Translations under genes and position numbers: made by a program
Assembly (NCBI GenBank): GCA_910578815.1
Contig: CAJTSE010000007.1
Location: 105,631-169,630, forward strand
Reading direction: 5' to 3'
DNA length: 64,000 nucleotides
Source of the DNA: an uncultured Acetatifactor sp.
GTDB lineage: Bacteria; Bacillota; Clostridia; Lachnospirales; Lachnospiraceae
The notes under the pieces: model-generated
Seen by the model: the letters and a program-made list of their open reading frames with translations, nothing else
Database searches by the model: none
What the model was told of the DNA's origin: nothing
Shown: positions 1-7,645 of the stretch, piece after piece
How positions within the stretch are numbered: position 1 is the first letter of the stretch
Layout of the letters: each line of letters starts with the position of its first letter

Positions 1-167
1 ATACAACGCTTTGCCGCAACGGCAAATACGATCAATATCAGCATCACAAACAATACGCATACGTGTGTAGTTGTTATCCAGACAGTATGACCAAAAAAGG
101 AATACTGAAAGACTCCATGGATCATAAAATCCACATCGCCGCCGGATAACAAAATCCCATGCTCCAT
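1..167 (-). CDS. atpB: ATP synthase F0 subunit a (AtpB), N-terminal part
   Basis: Only the first 55 codons lie in the window; the gene runs off the left edge. Translation from ATG at 167 begins MEHGILLSGGDVDFMIHG, followed by a hydrophobic segment (VCVLFVMLILIVFAVAA) that fits the first membrane helix of subunit a, the proton-channel subunit of F1F0 ATP synthase. A strong ribosome site (AGGAGGTGA) lies 5-6 bases upstream. It follows atpZ and atpI in the order usual for clostridial atp operons, and that context carries much of the call because the diagnostic C-terminal helices are not visible. Confidence 0.8.
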   Translation of the reverse strand, partial: MEHGILLSGGDVDFMIHGVFQYSFFGHTVWITTTHVCVLFVMLILIVFAVAAKRC

Positions 168-221
168 ACTTTCACCTCCTCTTCTCTCGTATTTTGTTTA
201 TCCGGAGAACTTTCGTCCTCC

Positions 222-695
222 TTAAGAGGCTTCTTCCGGCTCCCTGCTCCCTTCCTCAGGAAGGGCCTGGGGCACAGGATCGGTCTCATGAAACAACATG
301 TTATAGAATTTATGGGTGAACGGCTGAAGGTAAGCCGTCATCTTCAAGCTCATATAGCCTAAAAATACGATCAGGGTATCCATTACATTTGTCACCGAGA
401 TCAGGGCAAGCACTACAATGATCACCAGATACCGAAAAACATAGCCACGTGTAATCATTTTTGCGGCTGCCTCGCCGTTTGGCAGCGCCCGGTCCAGCGT
501 CCTGGCCATATGTATGCTGCCTGCCACCGCAAAAAGAACTCCGAACCACAGGCTCGAAGCATATCTGGCCTGATCCTTGGCAAAAAAGGCGCCTGCAATC
601 TGGCATACGATCCCGAACACCAGCATCCCCGTGTGCATTTCCAACAGTATCCTATCTGTCTTTTTCAGATACTTCATCATCTTTCCCGTTTTCAT
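222..695 (-). CDS. atpI: ATP synthase subunit I (AtpI)
   Basis: A 157-residue (or about 151) protein with four hydrophobic segments and a charged, acidic C-terminal tail, matching the small, poorly conserved AtpI proteins thought to help assemble the c-ring or bring Mg2+ to the F0 sector. It overlaps the end of atpZ by 44 bases and lies just upstream of atpB, so position in the operon is the main evidence. The start is uncertain: ATG at 695, or the ATG pair at 680/677, which has a better-spaced GGGA upstream. Integral membrane protein. Confidence 0.75.
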   Translation of the reverse strand: MKTGKMMKYLKKTDRILLEMHTGMLVFGIVCQIAGAFFAKDQARYASSLWFGVLFAVAGSIHMARTLDRALPNGEAAAKMITRGYVFRYLVIIVVLALISVTNVMDTLIVFLGYMSLKMTAYLQPFTHKFYNMLFHETDPVPQALPEEGSREPEEAS

Positions 696-915
696 CCCTG
701 TCCGCCTTCTTCACCAGACGGTAAATTCCCTGACATCCTGCCACCGCCCCCACAAAAAACAAGATCACCGTGATAAACGATGTCCCCAGTCTGCGGTCAA
801 GCCAAACCCCCAGCGCCGTGGTCATTCCCACAGAGGCGATCATGACCAGACCCAGTTGCGTAATCAGGGGCAATATTCTAAATGTTTCCCTTTTATCATC
901 CTTCCGATGTTTCAT
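652..915 (-). CDS. atpZ: AtpZ-like F0F1 ATPase accessory membrane protein
   Basis: An 87-residue protein with two hydrophobic helices (about residues 14-38 and 44-65) separated by a short loop containing DRRLGTS, and a charged tail. This is the usual build of AtpZ, a partner of AtpI in the membrane sector of the ATP synthase. The ATG at 915 lies right after a strong promoter whose start point would fall at or very near that codon, so the message may be leaderless or nearly so. An upstream in-frame start at 942 would lie inside the promoter and is not preferred. Confidence 0.7.
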   Translation of the reverse strand: MKHRKDDKRETFRILPLITQLGLVMIASVGMTTALGVWLDRRLGTSFITVILFFVGAVAGCQGIYRLVKKADRDENGKDDEVSEKDR

Positions 916-922
916 GTAGCTA

Positions 923-951
923 ATTATATCCAATCTTACCAAAAAAGTCTA
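923..951 (-). promoter_or_regulatory. Promoter of the atp operon
   Basis: On the minus strand TAGACT (946-951) and a perfect TATAAT (923-928) are separated by 17 bp. Only seven bases separate the -10 box from the atpZ ATG at 915, which predicts a leaderless or nearly leaderless transcript. Confidence 0.65.
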
Positions 952-971
952 GAAATATTTACAGCTTACCA

Positions 972-1000
972 TTGACTCTGCGGCTTTCCGGTTGTAGTAT
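972..1000 (+). promoter_or_regulatory. Promoter of the GNAT acetyltransferase gene
   Basis: TTGACT (972-977), a 17-bp spacer and TAGTAT (995-1000), ending 33 bp before the start codon. It is back to back with the atp promoter. Confidence 0.65.
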
Positions 1001-1033
1001 CTAAACAAAACAAAGAAAAGGAGCCGACGCACC

Positions 1034-1582
1034 ATGTACGTACGCACCGCCACACCCCTGGATGCCGGGGCGCTGCTTGACATATACGCTCCCTATGTGG
1101 AGCACACGGCTGTCACCTTTGAATATACCGTTCCCACCCTGCCGGAATTTGAAAGCCGAATCCGGCATACCCTGGAAAAGTATCCTTATCTGACAGCCGA
1201 AGAAGACGGCGATCTTTTGGGATATGCGTATGCCTCCGCCTTCAAAGGACGGGCAGCTTACGATTGGTCCGTCGAGACCTCCATATATGTGGATGAACAC
1301 CATTCAGGAAGGGGAATCGGAACGGCCCTGTACAAGGCATTAGAAGAAACACTGCGCAGACAGCATATCTACAATCTGTGTGCCTGTATTGCCTGGCCCA
1401 ATCCCGCCAGTATTGCCTTTCACGAGCGCTTCGGCTACAAAACCGCCGCCCGTTTCCATGCTTCCGGTTTCAAAGACGGAAAATGGTATGACATGATCTG
1501 GATGGAAAAAGAGCTATGCCCTCATATCATTCCGCCTCTGCCCTTTATTCCTTTTCCCCGGTTACATCATGGAACCTGCTAA
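1034..1582 (+). CDS. GNAT N-acetyltransferase, phosphinothricin acetyltransferase-like
   Basis: A 182-residue cytoplasmic enzyme expected to transfer acetyl from acetyl-CoA to a small amine. The N-terminus (YVRTATPLDAGALLDIYAPY) and core resemble the PAT/Bar family: the acetyl-CoA loop is HHSGRGIGTALY, followed by the late motif IAWPNPASIAFHERFGY and the terminal GFKDGKWYDMIWME. The substrate cannot be told from sequence; such genes are often annotated for methionine sulfoximine or phosphinothricin. AAGGAG precedes the ATG. About 20 residues after the family end look non-homologous and hydrophobic or proline-rich. It has its own promoter and a divergent atp operon upstream. Confidence 0.85.
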   Translation: MYVRTATPLDAGALLDIYAPYVEHTAVTFEYTVPTLPEFESRIRHTLEKYPYLTAEEDGDLLGYAYASAFKGRAAYDWSVETSIYVDEHHSGRGIGTALYKALEETLRRQHIYNLCACIAWPNPASIAFHERFGYKTAARFHASGFKDGKWYDMIWMEKELCPHIIPPLPFIPFPRLHHGTC

Positions 1583-1631
1583 ATGATTTCATATTTCATA
1601 ATATCATAAATATTAAGAAAGAGGACTTCTC

Positions 1632-2114
1632 ATGAACAAGATTTCCGGTATCTATCGTTGCAGGCTGATCCCTGCAGAGCGCATCCTGCTAAAAGATGAC
1701 ATTATCGTGGAGCAAAACGATGAGTTCGTCGTTACCAAATGGAACACGATCCGCCCAAAGCCGGGCTTTTCTCACGGCTGTTCCTGCTATTTTCTTCAGG
1801 AAGGCATCAAAGTCAGCAAAATCTACCGGGCCGACCATTCTCTATTATACTGGTACTGTGACATTGTAGATTACCGTTTCGATCCTGCGGATTCTTCCCT
1901 GACGGTCACTGACCTGCTGGCAGATGTAATCCTCTATCCTGACGGACGCATGGAAGTAGCAGACCTGGATGAACTGGCAGAGGCCATGGAACGGAATCTG
2001 ATCACAAAGGAACAGATGACCGCCTGCCTGCGCAGCCTGAATCATCTGCTCACAATGATTTACCGGGATAAATTTGACAGACTGCAGTCCCGCTTAAACA
2101 ATCTGGGACTGTGA
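1632..2114 (+). CDS. DUF402 domain protein
   Basis: A 160-residue cytoplasmic protein. The middle carries the DUF402 signature (YWYCDIVDYRFD at about 75-86, then DLLADVILYPDGRMEVADLDEL at about 98-119, given here as two parts of the conserved core). Characterised members are nucleoside tri/diphosphatases or RNA-binding proteins with a metal site made by the conserved Asp residues. The site looks intact, but the substrate cannot be assigned. GAGGAC lies upstream of the ATG. It may be co-transcribed with the acetyltransferase 50 bp upstream. It converges on the SleB-type gene with only 12 bp between stop codons. Confidence 0.7.
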   Translation: MNKISGIYRCRLIPAERILLKDDIIVEQNDEFVVTKWNTIRPKPGFSHGCSCYFLQEGIKVSKIYRADHSLLYWYCDIVDYRFDPADSSLTVTDLLADVILYPDGRMEVADLDELAEAMERNLITKEQMTACLRSLNHLLTMIYRDKFDRLQSRLNNLGL

Positions 2115-2126
2115 GGACTGGGCTTC

Positions 2127-3338
2127 TTAATAAAATATGTGGCCGCCGATGCTGATACCTGTCAGTCCGGGAATAGGTGTGCGGAAAAAGACACAGTTCC
2201 CGACATTAGTAATACCGGACATTGCCTCATCCGCGGCTCTGTAACAGTCCGGTGTGGCTTTGTTGACTCCCAGCGCCAAATCCAGTCTGCCGCTGGCCAC
2301 CGGAGAGAACTGCTTTTTCTGGTAGATCACTCCCAACACGGAATCCGGGAACTTGGCACTGAGCACTCTGTTTATGACCACGCTTCCCACCGCAAGCTTC
2401 CCTTCGTACGGCTCGCCCCCTGCCTCGCAGTATATCAGATTTGCAAGCAGGTAGCGGTCATTTTCGCTGAAGCTGACCTGGGAAATGTCGCGCCAGGCCG
2501 CGTTGGCTGCCGCCTGCGACAAAGCAATTTCTTCGGCGAGCTTCTTTTTTAAATATTCCAGATTTTCTTCTTCCTTCTTAATCTGCGCTTCTACTTCTTC
2601 GGCCTTCCGCTCCGCCTCGGCAATCTGATCACCATAATCCGCGATGGAGTTAGATGTTTGCCGGATCAGCCCAGAAACCTTTTCCTTTTCGGCTTCCGCC
2701 TGAACCTTCAGAAAATCCAGCTCACCCTTTTCCCCTTGCAGCCTCTCTTCCTGTTCTTCTACATAAATACGGGTAGCCTTGTACTCTTCCATCTTCTGCC
2801 GCTCATACGCCGCCACCTTTTCAACATAATCCGCCGTATTTAATATGCCGGAAATGCTTCTTTCCTTTAACAGCACATTAATGTAGCTTTCCTCCCTATT
2901 TTCATACAGAGCGCGCACCCGGTCCACCATACATTCATATTGCCATTTTTCCGTAGCCTTTGCTTCCTCCAGCGCTGCTTGGGTATCCAGTATCTCCTGT
3001 TCCTTGTCCCTAATCTGCTGCTCCAAATTCTCCAGATTTTCCACAACCTGATTTAACTGGGTATTCAGCTTATTCAATTCTTTCTTCAGCGCTTTCTGCT
3101 CGCCCTCCAGCTCTTCCAGCTCTTCTTCCTGCTCGTTACGCTCATTCTCCAGCTCCTGGCGCCTCTGTTCACTTTCGTTAATCTGCTGCTGTGTGCTGGA
3201 TGTTGCAGACACCACAAGAGAGCCGGGGAAAATCCTTCCTCCGGCATTTCCTGTATTATCTCCCGTCCGATCCGGGAATATTGTTCCGGCTATCAATACC
3301 GCAGCCGTCAAAACAGCCGTTTTTTTCCAGCCCTTCAA
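2127..3338 (-). CDS. Secreted cell-wall hydrolase: coiled coil plus SleB domain
   Basis: A 403-residue exported protein. An N-terminal hydrophobic signal (about 8-20) is followed by a long charged coiled coil (about 50-265) rich in E, Q, K and L, like the regulatory halves of CwlO/PcsB-type proteins. The C-terminal 120 residues are a hydrolase_2/SleB domain (NDRYLLANLIYCEAGGEPYEG, then KLAVGSVVINRV and the end GGHIFY), with the Glu of the YCEAGGEP motif the likely catalytic acid. SleB-family enzymes are lytic transglycosylases that cut cortex peptidoglycan. The coiled-coil half suggests a vegetative or regulated role rather than a classic germination enzyme. The start codon is probably TTG at 3338, with AGGA just upstream. 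Confidence 0.8.
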   Translation of the reverse strand: MKGWKKTAVLTAAVLIAGTIFPDRTGDNTGNAGGRIFPGSLVVSATSSTQQQINESEQRRQELENERNEQEEELEELEGEQKALKKELNKLNTQLNQVVENLENLEQQIRDKEQEILDTQAALEEAKATEKWQYECMVDRVRALYENREESYINVLLKERSISGILNTADYVEKVAAYERQKMEEYKATRIYVEEQEERLQGEKGELDFLKVQAEAEKEKVSGLIRQTSNSIADYGDQIAEAERKAEEVEAQIKKEEENLEYLKKKLAEEIALSQAAANAAWRDISQVSFSENDRYLLANLIYCEAGGEPYEGKLAVGSVVINRVLSAKFPDSVLGVIYQKKQFSPVASGRLDLALGVNKATPDCYRAADEAMSGITNVGNCVFFRTPIPGLTGISIGGHIFY

Positions 3339-3403
3339 CTTTCCTGTCCTGCCTTTCCCTCAATTCGTTCGGAAATCCCACAGCGACGGGGAACCGCGTA
3401 CCC

Positions 3404-3886
3404 TCAGACCTGAATATGTATCTGCCGCCCTGTGCAGGAATAAGGGATATAACTCACTCCCGCAGCGTCAAACATTTTTTTGGATGCCTTGTTTCCCGGA
3501 GTTCCCTCATACTTGTCACTGTCATAAACCACCGTCCTGATCCCTGCCTGTATAATGGCCTTTGCACATTCATTACAGGGGAACAAAGATACATATATCT
3601 TCGTGCCCTCCAGAGAACCGCCACGATAGTTTAAAATTGCATTCAATTCGCTATGAGTCACAAACGGATACTTTGTATCAAGCTCGTCCCCTTCCTTTTC
3701 CCAGGGAAACTCATCATCCGAGCAGCCGCTGGGAAAGCCGTTGTAACCCATAGATAATATTTTGTTGTCACTGCTGACAATGCAGGCCCCCACCTGTGTG
3801 TTTGGGTCCTTGGAACGCATGCCTGAGAGCTGGGCAACTCCCATGAAATATTCATCCCAGCTGATATAATCTTTCCGCTTTCCCAT
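3404..3886 (-). CDS. dCMP deaminase family protein
   Basis: A 160-residue zinc deaminase, expected to convert dCMP to dUMP for dTMP synthesis. Zinc and catalytic residues are visible: H78-S-E80 (the usual HAE with Ser in the middle) and PCNEC with C104 and C107. The N-terminal MGYNGFPSG segment is typical of dCMP/ComEB-type deaminases. The start at 3886 is chosen for AGGAGATAGG just upstream; a longer frame exists but has no ribosome site and overlaps upp. It sits 19 bp after upp in a nucleotide-salvage operon (rpiB, upp, deaminase). Confidence 0.9.
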   Translation of the reverse strand: MGKRKDYISWDEYFMGVAQLSGMRSKDPNTQVGACIVSSDNKILSMGYNGFPSGCSDDEFPWEKEGDELDTKYPFVTHSELNAILNYRGGSLEGTKIYVSLFPCNECAKAIIQAGIRTVVYDSDKYEGTPGNKASKKMFDAAGVSYIPYSCTGRQIHIQV

Positions 3887-3905
3887 CCTATCTCCTTGTT
3901 TATAT

Positions 3906-4535
3906 CTATTTTGTACCGAAAATACGGTCTCCCGCATCCCCCAGCCCCGGAACGATATAGCCATGATCATTCAGCTTCTCATCCAATGCCCCCACGTACA
4001 TATCCACATCCGGATGTGCCTCTTCCATGGCCCGGATACCCTCCGGCGCGGCAATAATACACATAAAATGAATATTTTTGCATCCCCGGTCCTTCAACAT
4101 CTGTATCGCTGCCACCGAGGAACCGCCTGTAGCCAGCATGGGATCCACAACAAACACCTCGCGCTCCGCGCAATCCGCAGGCAGCTTGCAATAATACTCT
4201 ACCGGTTTTAAGGTATCCGGATCCCGATAAAGACCAATATGCCCCACCTTTGCTGCCGGAATCAAATTCAGTATGCCGTCTACCATTCCCAGTCCTGCAC
4301 GCAGAATCGGTATCACCGCCATTTTTTTGCCGCTCAGCTCTTTTGCCGTAGTCTTACAGATTGGCGTAGTGATCTCTACATCTCCCAGCTTCAGATCGCG
4401 GGTAGCCTCATAACAGATCAGCATGGCGATCTCGCTGATAGTCTGCCGAAAGTCCTTCGTGCCCGTCTCCTTTCTGCGAATAAATCCAATCTTATGCTGG
4501 ATCAGGGGATGATCCATGATTACCACTTTTGCCAT
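3906..4535 (-). CDS. upp: Uracil phosphoribosyltransferase
   Basis: A 209-residue enzyme of standard length that makes UMP from uracil and PRPP. The N-terminus (HPLIQHKIGFIRRKETGTKDFR) and the PRPP loop VDPMLATGGS followed by SVAAIQML are diagnostic, as is the C-terminal PGLGDAGDRIFGTK that binds uracil. The start overlaps the end of rpiB closely (one base between genes), and the ribosome site GGAGG lies inside the rpiB end, so the two are translationally linked. Cytoplasmic. Confidence 0.97.
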   Translation of the reverse strand: MAKVVIMDHPLIQHKIGFIRRKETGTKDFRQTISEIAMLICYEATRDLKLGDVEITTPICKTTAKELSGKKMAVIPILRAGLGMVDGILNLIPAAKVGHIGLYRDPDTLKPVEYYCKLPADCAEREVFVVDPMLATGGSSVAAIQMLKDRGCKNIHFMCIIAAPEGIRAMEEAHPDVDMYVGALDEKLNDHGYIVPGLGDAGDRIFGTK

Positions 4536-4536
4536 C

Positions 4537-4971
4537 TTATTTTCCTCCCTCTATCATGTCAATTCTGCGTTGATGTTTTTCTTCACCGGAAAAATCCGTG
4601 TTCAGGAAGGTCTCCACAATATCCAGTGCAAGGCTGGTCCCCAGAATTCCGCCTCCCAGCGCCAGTACGTTGGCATCGTTATGCAGCCTTGTCATTTTAG
4701 CGGAAAAAGTGTCCGCACAAAGGGCACAGCGCACGCCCTGCACCTTGTTTGCCACCATGCTGATGCCAATGCCCGTGGTGCAGATAACAATGCCCTTTTC
4801 ACAGCTTCCGTCCGCCACTGCCTCCGCTGCCGCCCGTCCATAGACAGGGTAATCCACGGAATCCCTGCCGTTGCACCCAAAATCCCGATAGGGAATGTTC
4901 TTTCCTTCCAGATAGCGCTTCACGCTTTCCTTTAATTCATAGCCGCCGTGGTCACTTCCGATTGCAATCAT
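4537..4971 (-). CDS. rpiB: Ribose-5-phosphate isomerase B
   Basis: A 144-residue RpiB/LacA/LacB-family sugar-phosphate isomerase that interconverts ribose-5-phosphate and ribulose-5-phosphate. Diagnostic motifs: IAIGSDHGGYELK at the start, GIVICTTGIGISMVANKV with the active-site Cys and Thr, and RLHNDANVLALGGGILG. It supplies ribose-5-phosphate and so PRPP to upp directly downstream. GAGGATGAA precedes the ATG. RpiB cannot be separated from allose-6-phosphate isomerase by sequence alone, but the context favours RpiB. Confidence 0.92.
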   Translation of the reverse strand: MIAIGSDHGGYELKESVKRYLEGKNIPYRDFGCNGRDSVDYPVYGRAAAEAVADGSCEKGIVICTTGIGISMVANKVQGVRCALCADTFSAKMTRLHNDANVLALGGGILGTSLALDIVETFLNTDFSGEEKHQRRIDMIEGGK

Positions 4972-5134
4972 TTCATCCTCATTTCTGCGCAGCTTACATT
5001 GTTTTTTAATACCTCATATGGCTTATAGATCTGCGGACGCCGCGCAGCCGCAGACCGGTTTTATTTGTTCCTTTATCTTTACAGACGGTTTCTTCTGCCT
5101 TTGGTTTTTACTATTTCCAAAAAACAACTTATAA

Positions 5135-6199
5135 TTACAATCTAACTACATGATGCCCTGCCGCCTTTAACAGCCTGTTCATGATGGCTTGTCCTAATCC
5201 GGAGGTTTCAAAGCTTTCCGCAAATATTTTTGTGACACCTTCGTCGTCAAACTCTCTCAGTATCGAAAAAAGATTCTTTGCAATACTCTCTTCATCCCTG
5301 CGGCTGCCCACACATTTGATAACATTCCCCCGATACCGGGAAAAGTTCTCGCTGGCACACAGGATTCCCGTCTTTTCACCTTTTTCCTGCTCTGCTGCTG
5401 CCTGAAGATTAATATACTCCACTGCCTTTTCAGAAGTTCCCTCCACGATCACCAGCTCCCCCTTTGGCGCATAATGTCGGTATTTCATACCAGGGGCCTT
5501 CGGAGCCTGTCCACTGTCTGCTTCCATAATTGCGACATCCATGTCAACTTCATTCAGGACGTTACCGAGCATTTCTGCGGTCACATAACCAGGACGCAAT
5601 ATTTGAGGCGGCAGAACAGTCAGATCAAGAATAGTAGATTCCAGTCCGATACCTACCTGACCTCCGTCCAAAATCATCTCTATCCTTCCGTTCATATCCT
5701 GAATCACATATTTTGCCAGCGTAGGGCTTGGACGCCCTGAGCGATTGGCACTGGGAGCGGCTACATATCCGCCGCTGTATTCAATCAGTTTTCTGGCAAT
5801 CCTATCCGATGGAAAGCGAACGGCTACGGTTTCCAGCCCGCCCGTGGTTTCTGTTGGAACCAGCTCCGTTTTATGCAGTATCATGGTCAGTGGTCCCGGC
5901 CAGAACGCTTCTGCAATCCTCATTGCCTCTTCCGGCACCTGAGAGGCAATTTTCGTCAAATCCTCCAGCCTGCATATATGCACAATCAGAGGATTGTCCG
6001 AGGGTCTCCCCTTTGCCGCATAAATCTTTCGGGCCGACTCCGCATTTAAAGCATCTCCGCCCAGTCCGTATACGGTTTCCGTTGGAAACGCCACCAGCCC
6101 GCCGCCCTTTATGATGCTTCCTGCACGGCGCAGCGCCGCATCCTCTTCTGCCGTAAACATTTCCCCCTGCGGCATGATCTTCACTGTTACTGTATCCAT
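5135..6199 (-). CDS. ywlC: L-threonylcarbamoyladenylate synthase (Sua5/YwlC type)
   Basis: A 354-residue enzyme that makes threonylcarbamoyl-AMP from threonine, bicarbonate and ATP for t6A37 of ANN-decoding tRNAs. Residues about 20-205 form the YrdC/Sua5 domain (GGGLVAFPTETVYGLGGDAL, then KIYAAKGRPSDNPLIVHI and the SANRSGRPSPT loop). The C-terminal 140 residues are the Sua5 domain (APGMKYRHYAPKGELV). The start is placed at ATG 6199. The open frame continues upstream to 6418 through the tandem repeats, giving a Lys/Arg-rich extension unlike any family member; this is best read as repeat DNA without stops. The ribosome site at 6199 is weak, so the start is less sure than the gene. Confidence 0.93.
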   Translation of the reverse strand: MDTVTVKIMPQGEMFTAEEDAALRRAGSIIKGGGLVAFPTETVYGLGGDALNAESARKIYAAKGRPSDNPLIVHICRLEDLTKIASQVPEEAMRIAEAFWPGPLTMILHKTELVPTETTGGLETVAVRFPSDRIARKLIEYSGGYVAAPSANRSGRPSPTLAKYVIQDMNGRIEMILDGGQVGIGLESTILDLTVLPPQILRPGYVTAEMLGNVLNEVDMDVAIMEADSGQAPKAPGMKYRHYAPKGELVIVEGTSEKAVEYINLQAAAEQEKGEKTGILCASENFSRYRGNVIKCVGSRRDEESIAKNLFSILREFDDEGVTKIFAESFETSGLGQAIMNRLLKAAGHHVVRL

Positions 6200-6240
6200 C
6201 GTAGCCCACACCCTGCCTGTCCCGTCTTTTTGCAAGCCGC

Positions 6241-6652
6241 CTTGGTTTATGCTTCTTTTTACTCGCAAGCTTGCGCTTCCGCGCTTTCTTTGCATGCTCC
6301 CCTTGGTTTCTGCTTCTTTTTTACTCGCAAGCTCGCGCTTCCGCGCTTTCTTTGCAAACTCCCATGGTTTCTGCTTCTTTTTTACTCGCAAGCTCGCGCT
6401 TCCGCGCTTTCTTTGCATGCTCCCTTGGTTTCTGTTTTTTTACTCGCAAGCTCGCGCTTCCGCGCTTTCTTTGCATGCTCCCATGGTTTCTGCTTCTTTT
6501 TTACTCGCAAGCTCGCGCTTCCGCGCTTTCTTTGCATGCTCCCCTTGGTTTCTGCTTCTTTTTTTACTCGCAAGCTCGCGCTTCCGCGCTTTCTTTGCAA
6601 ACTCCCTTGGTTTCTGCTTCTTTTTTACTCGCAAGCTCGCGCTTCCGCGCTT
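6241..6652. repeat. Tandem array, seven units of about 58-63 bp
   Basis: Seven adjacent, nearly identical units, each containing the core TTTACTCGCAAGCTCGCGC, then TTCCGCGCTTTCTTTGCA, then a TGCTCCC or AACTCCC variant ending TTGG or ATGG. Units differ mostly by single bases and by the length of the T-run, which points to slippage or recombination between copies. Because the unit length is not a multiple of three, successive units shift frame, and the array is open in all three plus frames and in several minus frames. It fills the gap between the cwlD terminus and the ywlC start. Confidence 0.9.
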
Positions 6653-6683
6653 TCTTGTCTGCTTACGCAGACAGCTTGCTCGT

Positions 6684-6744
6684 TAATAGGCGCAGGAAAA
6701 TCAAATGCCGCAAAGCGGCGCTTGATTTTCTGCTGCGCCTATTA
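6684..6744. repeat. Long palindrome at the end of the tandem array
   Basis: Arms TAATAGGCGCAG and CTGCGCCTATTA enclose a second paired stretch GAAAATCAA/TTGATTTTC (three-base bulge) and an inner GCCGC-AAA-GCGGC stem. A smaller perfect stem GTCTGC-TTAC-GCAGAC lies at 6657-6672. It is 29 bp past the cwlD stop and could act as its terminator on the minus strand, but no T-run follows, so a repeat-element origin is as likely. Confidence 0.8.
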
Positions 6745-6772
6745 TATCATACATTTTTTTAAATTTAAAGTA

Positions 6773-7510
6773 TTAGTGGGTATTTAGATATTGCAGGATC
6801 CCCATATGTATGGCCCAGGCCAGTTCTTCCTGATATTCATCCGAGCAAAGTTTCTTTGCTTCCTCGCTGTTGGAAAGGAAGCCGCACTCCACGATAACAA
6901 TGGGCACACTGGTTTTCTTTAACAGATAATAGCTGTCATTGGCCTTTATCTGCCGCCGGTTCTCCGGATCCACCTTATTCACCAGCTGTCGCTGGACACA
7001 CTCAGCCAGCTCCTGCCCCTCCCTGCTTCCAGAATAAAAAAACACCTGGGCACCATGCACATATTCTTCCGGATAACTGTTTTGATGAATACTGACCGTA
7101 ATCTGGGGCGCAGCTTCTTCTATGATCTGTAACCGCTTTTTCATATCCTGTACCTTCTTGTTTGACGCTCCCTCATCATAAAGTCCTTCGTCCCTCTCCC
7201 TTGTCATTACCACCCTCACATCATTTGCTTCCAGATATTTCTTAAGTTTTTCCGCAATCAGCAGATTAACCTCTTTTTCCTTTGCATTATTGATCCCTAT
7301 CTTTCCAGGATCATTTCCGCCATGACCGGCATCAATCACAACACAGTATACATTGTCCGCCAAAGCATCGCCGCCTTTTCCCACTCCCTTGGCCGTGGTA
7401 TACAATACCACTTCCCGCCCCACGTACACAAGGGAAAGCAGAAAAAGCATTCCCAGCACTGCCGAAAACAGCCTTTGATTCCATTTACTCATAATACTGC
7501 CTGCCGCCAT
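6773..7510 (-). CDS. cwlD: N-acetylmuramoyl-L-alanine amidase, CwlD-like
   Basis: A 245-residue protein with an N-terminal membrane or signal segment (about 14-31) and an Amidase_3 zinc domain: VIDAGHGGNDPGKIG (first zinc His), E in KEKEVNLLIAEKL, VSIHQNSY (second His), and VIVECGFLSNSEE (catalytic Glu). Length and the single amidase domain without wall-binding repeats fit CwlD, which strips stem peptides to allow muramic-delta-lactam formation in spore cortex. That supports a spore former, though a vegetative amidase is possible. AAGGA lies upstream of ATG 7510. Divergent from the sortase gene. Confidence 0.85.
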   Translation of the reverse strand: MAAGSIMSKWNQRLFSAVLGMLFLLSLVYVGREVVLYTTAKGVGKGGDALADNVYCVVIDAGHGGNDPGKIGINNAKEKEVNLLIAEKLKKYLEANDVRVVMTRERDEGLYDEGASNKKVQDMKKRLQIIEEAAPQITVSIHQNSYPEEYVHGAQVFFYSGSREGQELAECVQRQLVNKVDPENRRQIKANDSYYLLKKTSVPIVIVECGFLSNSEEAKKLCSDEYQEELAWAIHMGILQYLNTH

Positions 7511-7565
7511 CCATTTTCCTTAAATATATATTCTTATTAATTTTTCTTTAAAACCGCTAAAAGTG

Positions 7566-7594
7566 TTGCATTGTTCGTTTTTTTAGTCTAATAT
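7566..7594 (+). promoter_or_regulatory. Promoter of the sortase operon
   Basis: TTGCAT (7566-7571), 17-bp spacer, TAATAT (7589-7594), leaving a leader of about 45 bases before the sortase ATG at 7646. Confidence 0.55.
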
Positions 7595-7645
7595 GAACTT
7601 AAAGAGATGTCCCAAAAGCGGGCATAAGGTATTTAAGGTAAATTT

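Noticed and set aside
5030..5075. GC-rich stem TCTGCGG/CCGCAGA after ywlC as a terminator
   Set aside because: No T-run follows on either strand; left unassigned.
6200..6418. N-terminal extension of the threonylcarbamoyl-AMP synthase into the repeats
   Set aside because: The extension is repeat-encoded Lys/Arg-rich sequence absent from the family; ATG 6199 gives normal length. Not fully excluded.
6230..6787. Plus-strand frames of 163-191 codons across the first array
   Set aside because: They exist only because the repeat unit has no stops; peptides are repeated FFTRKLALPRFL-like strings with no ribosome site.
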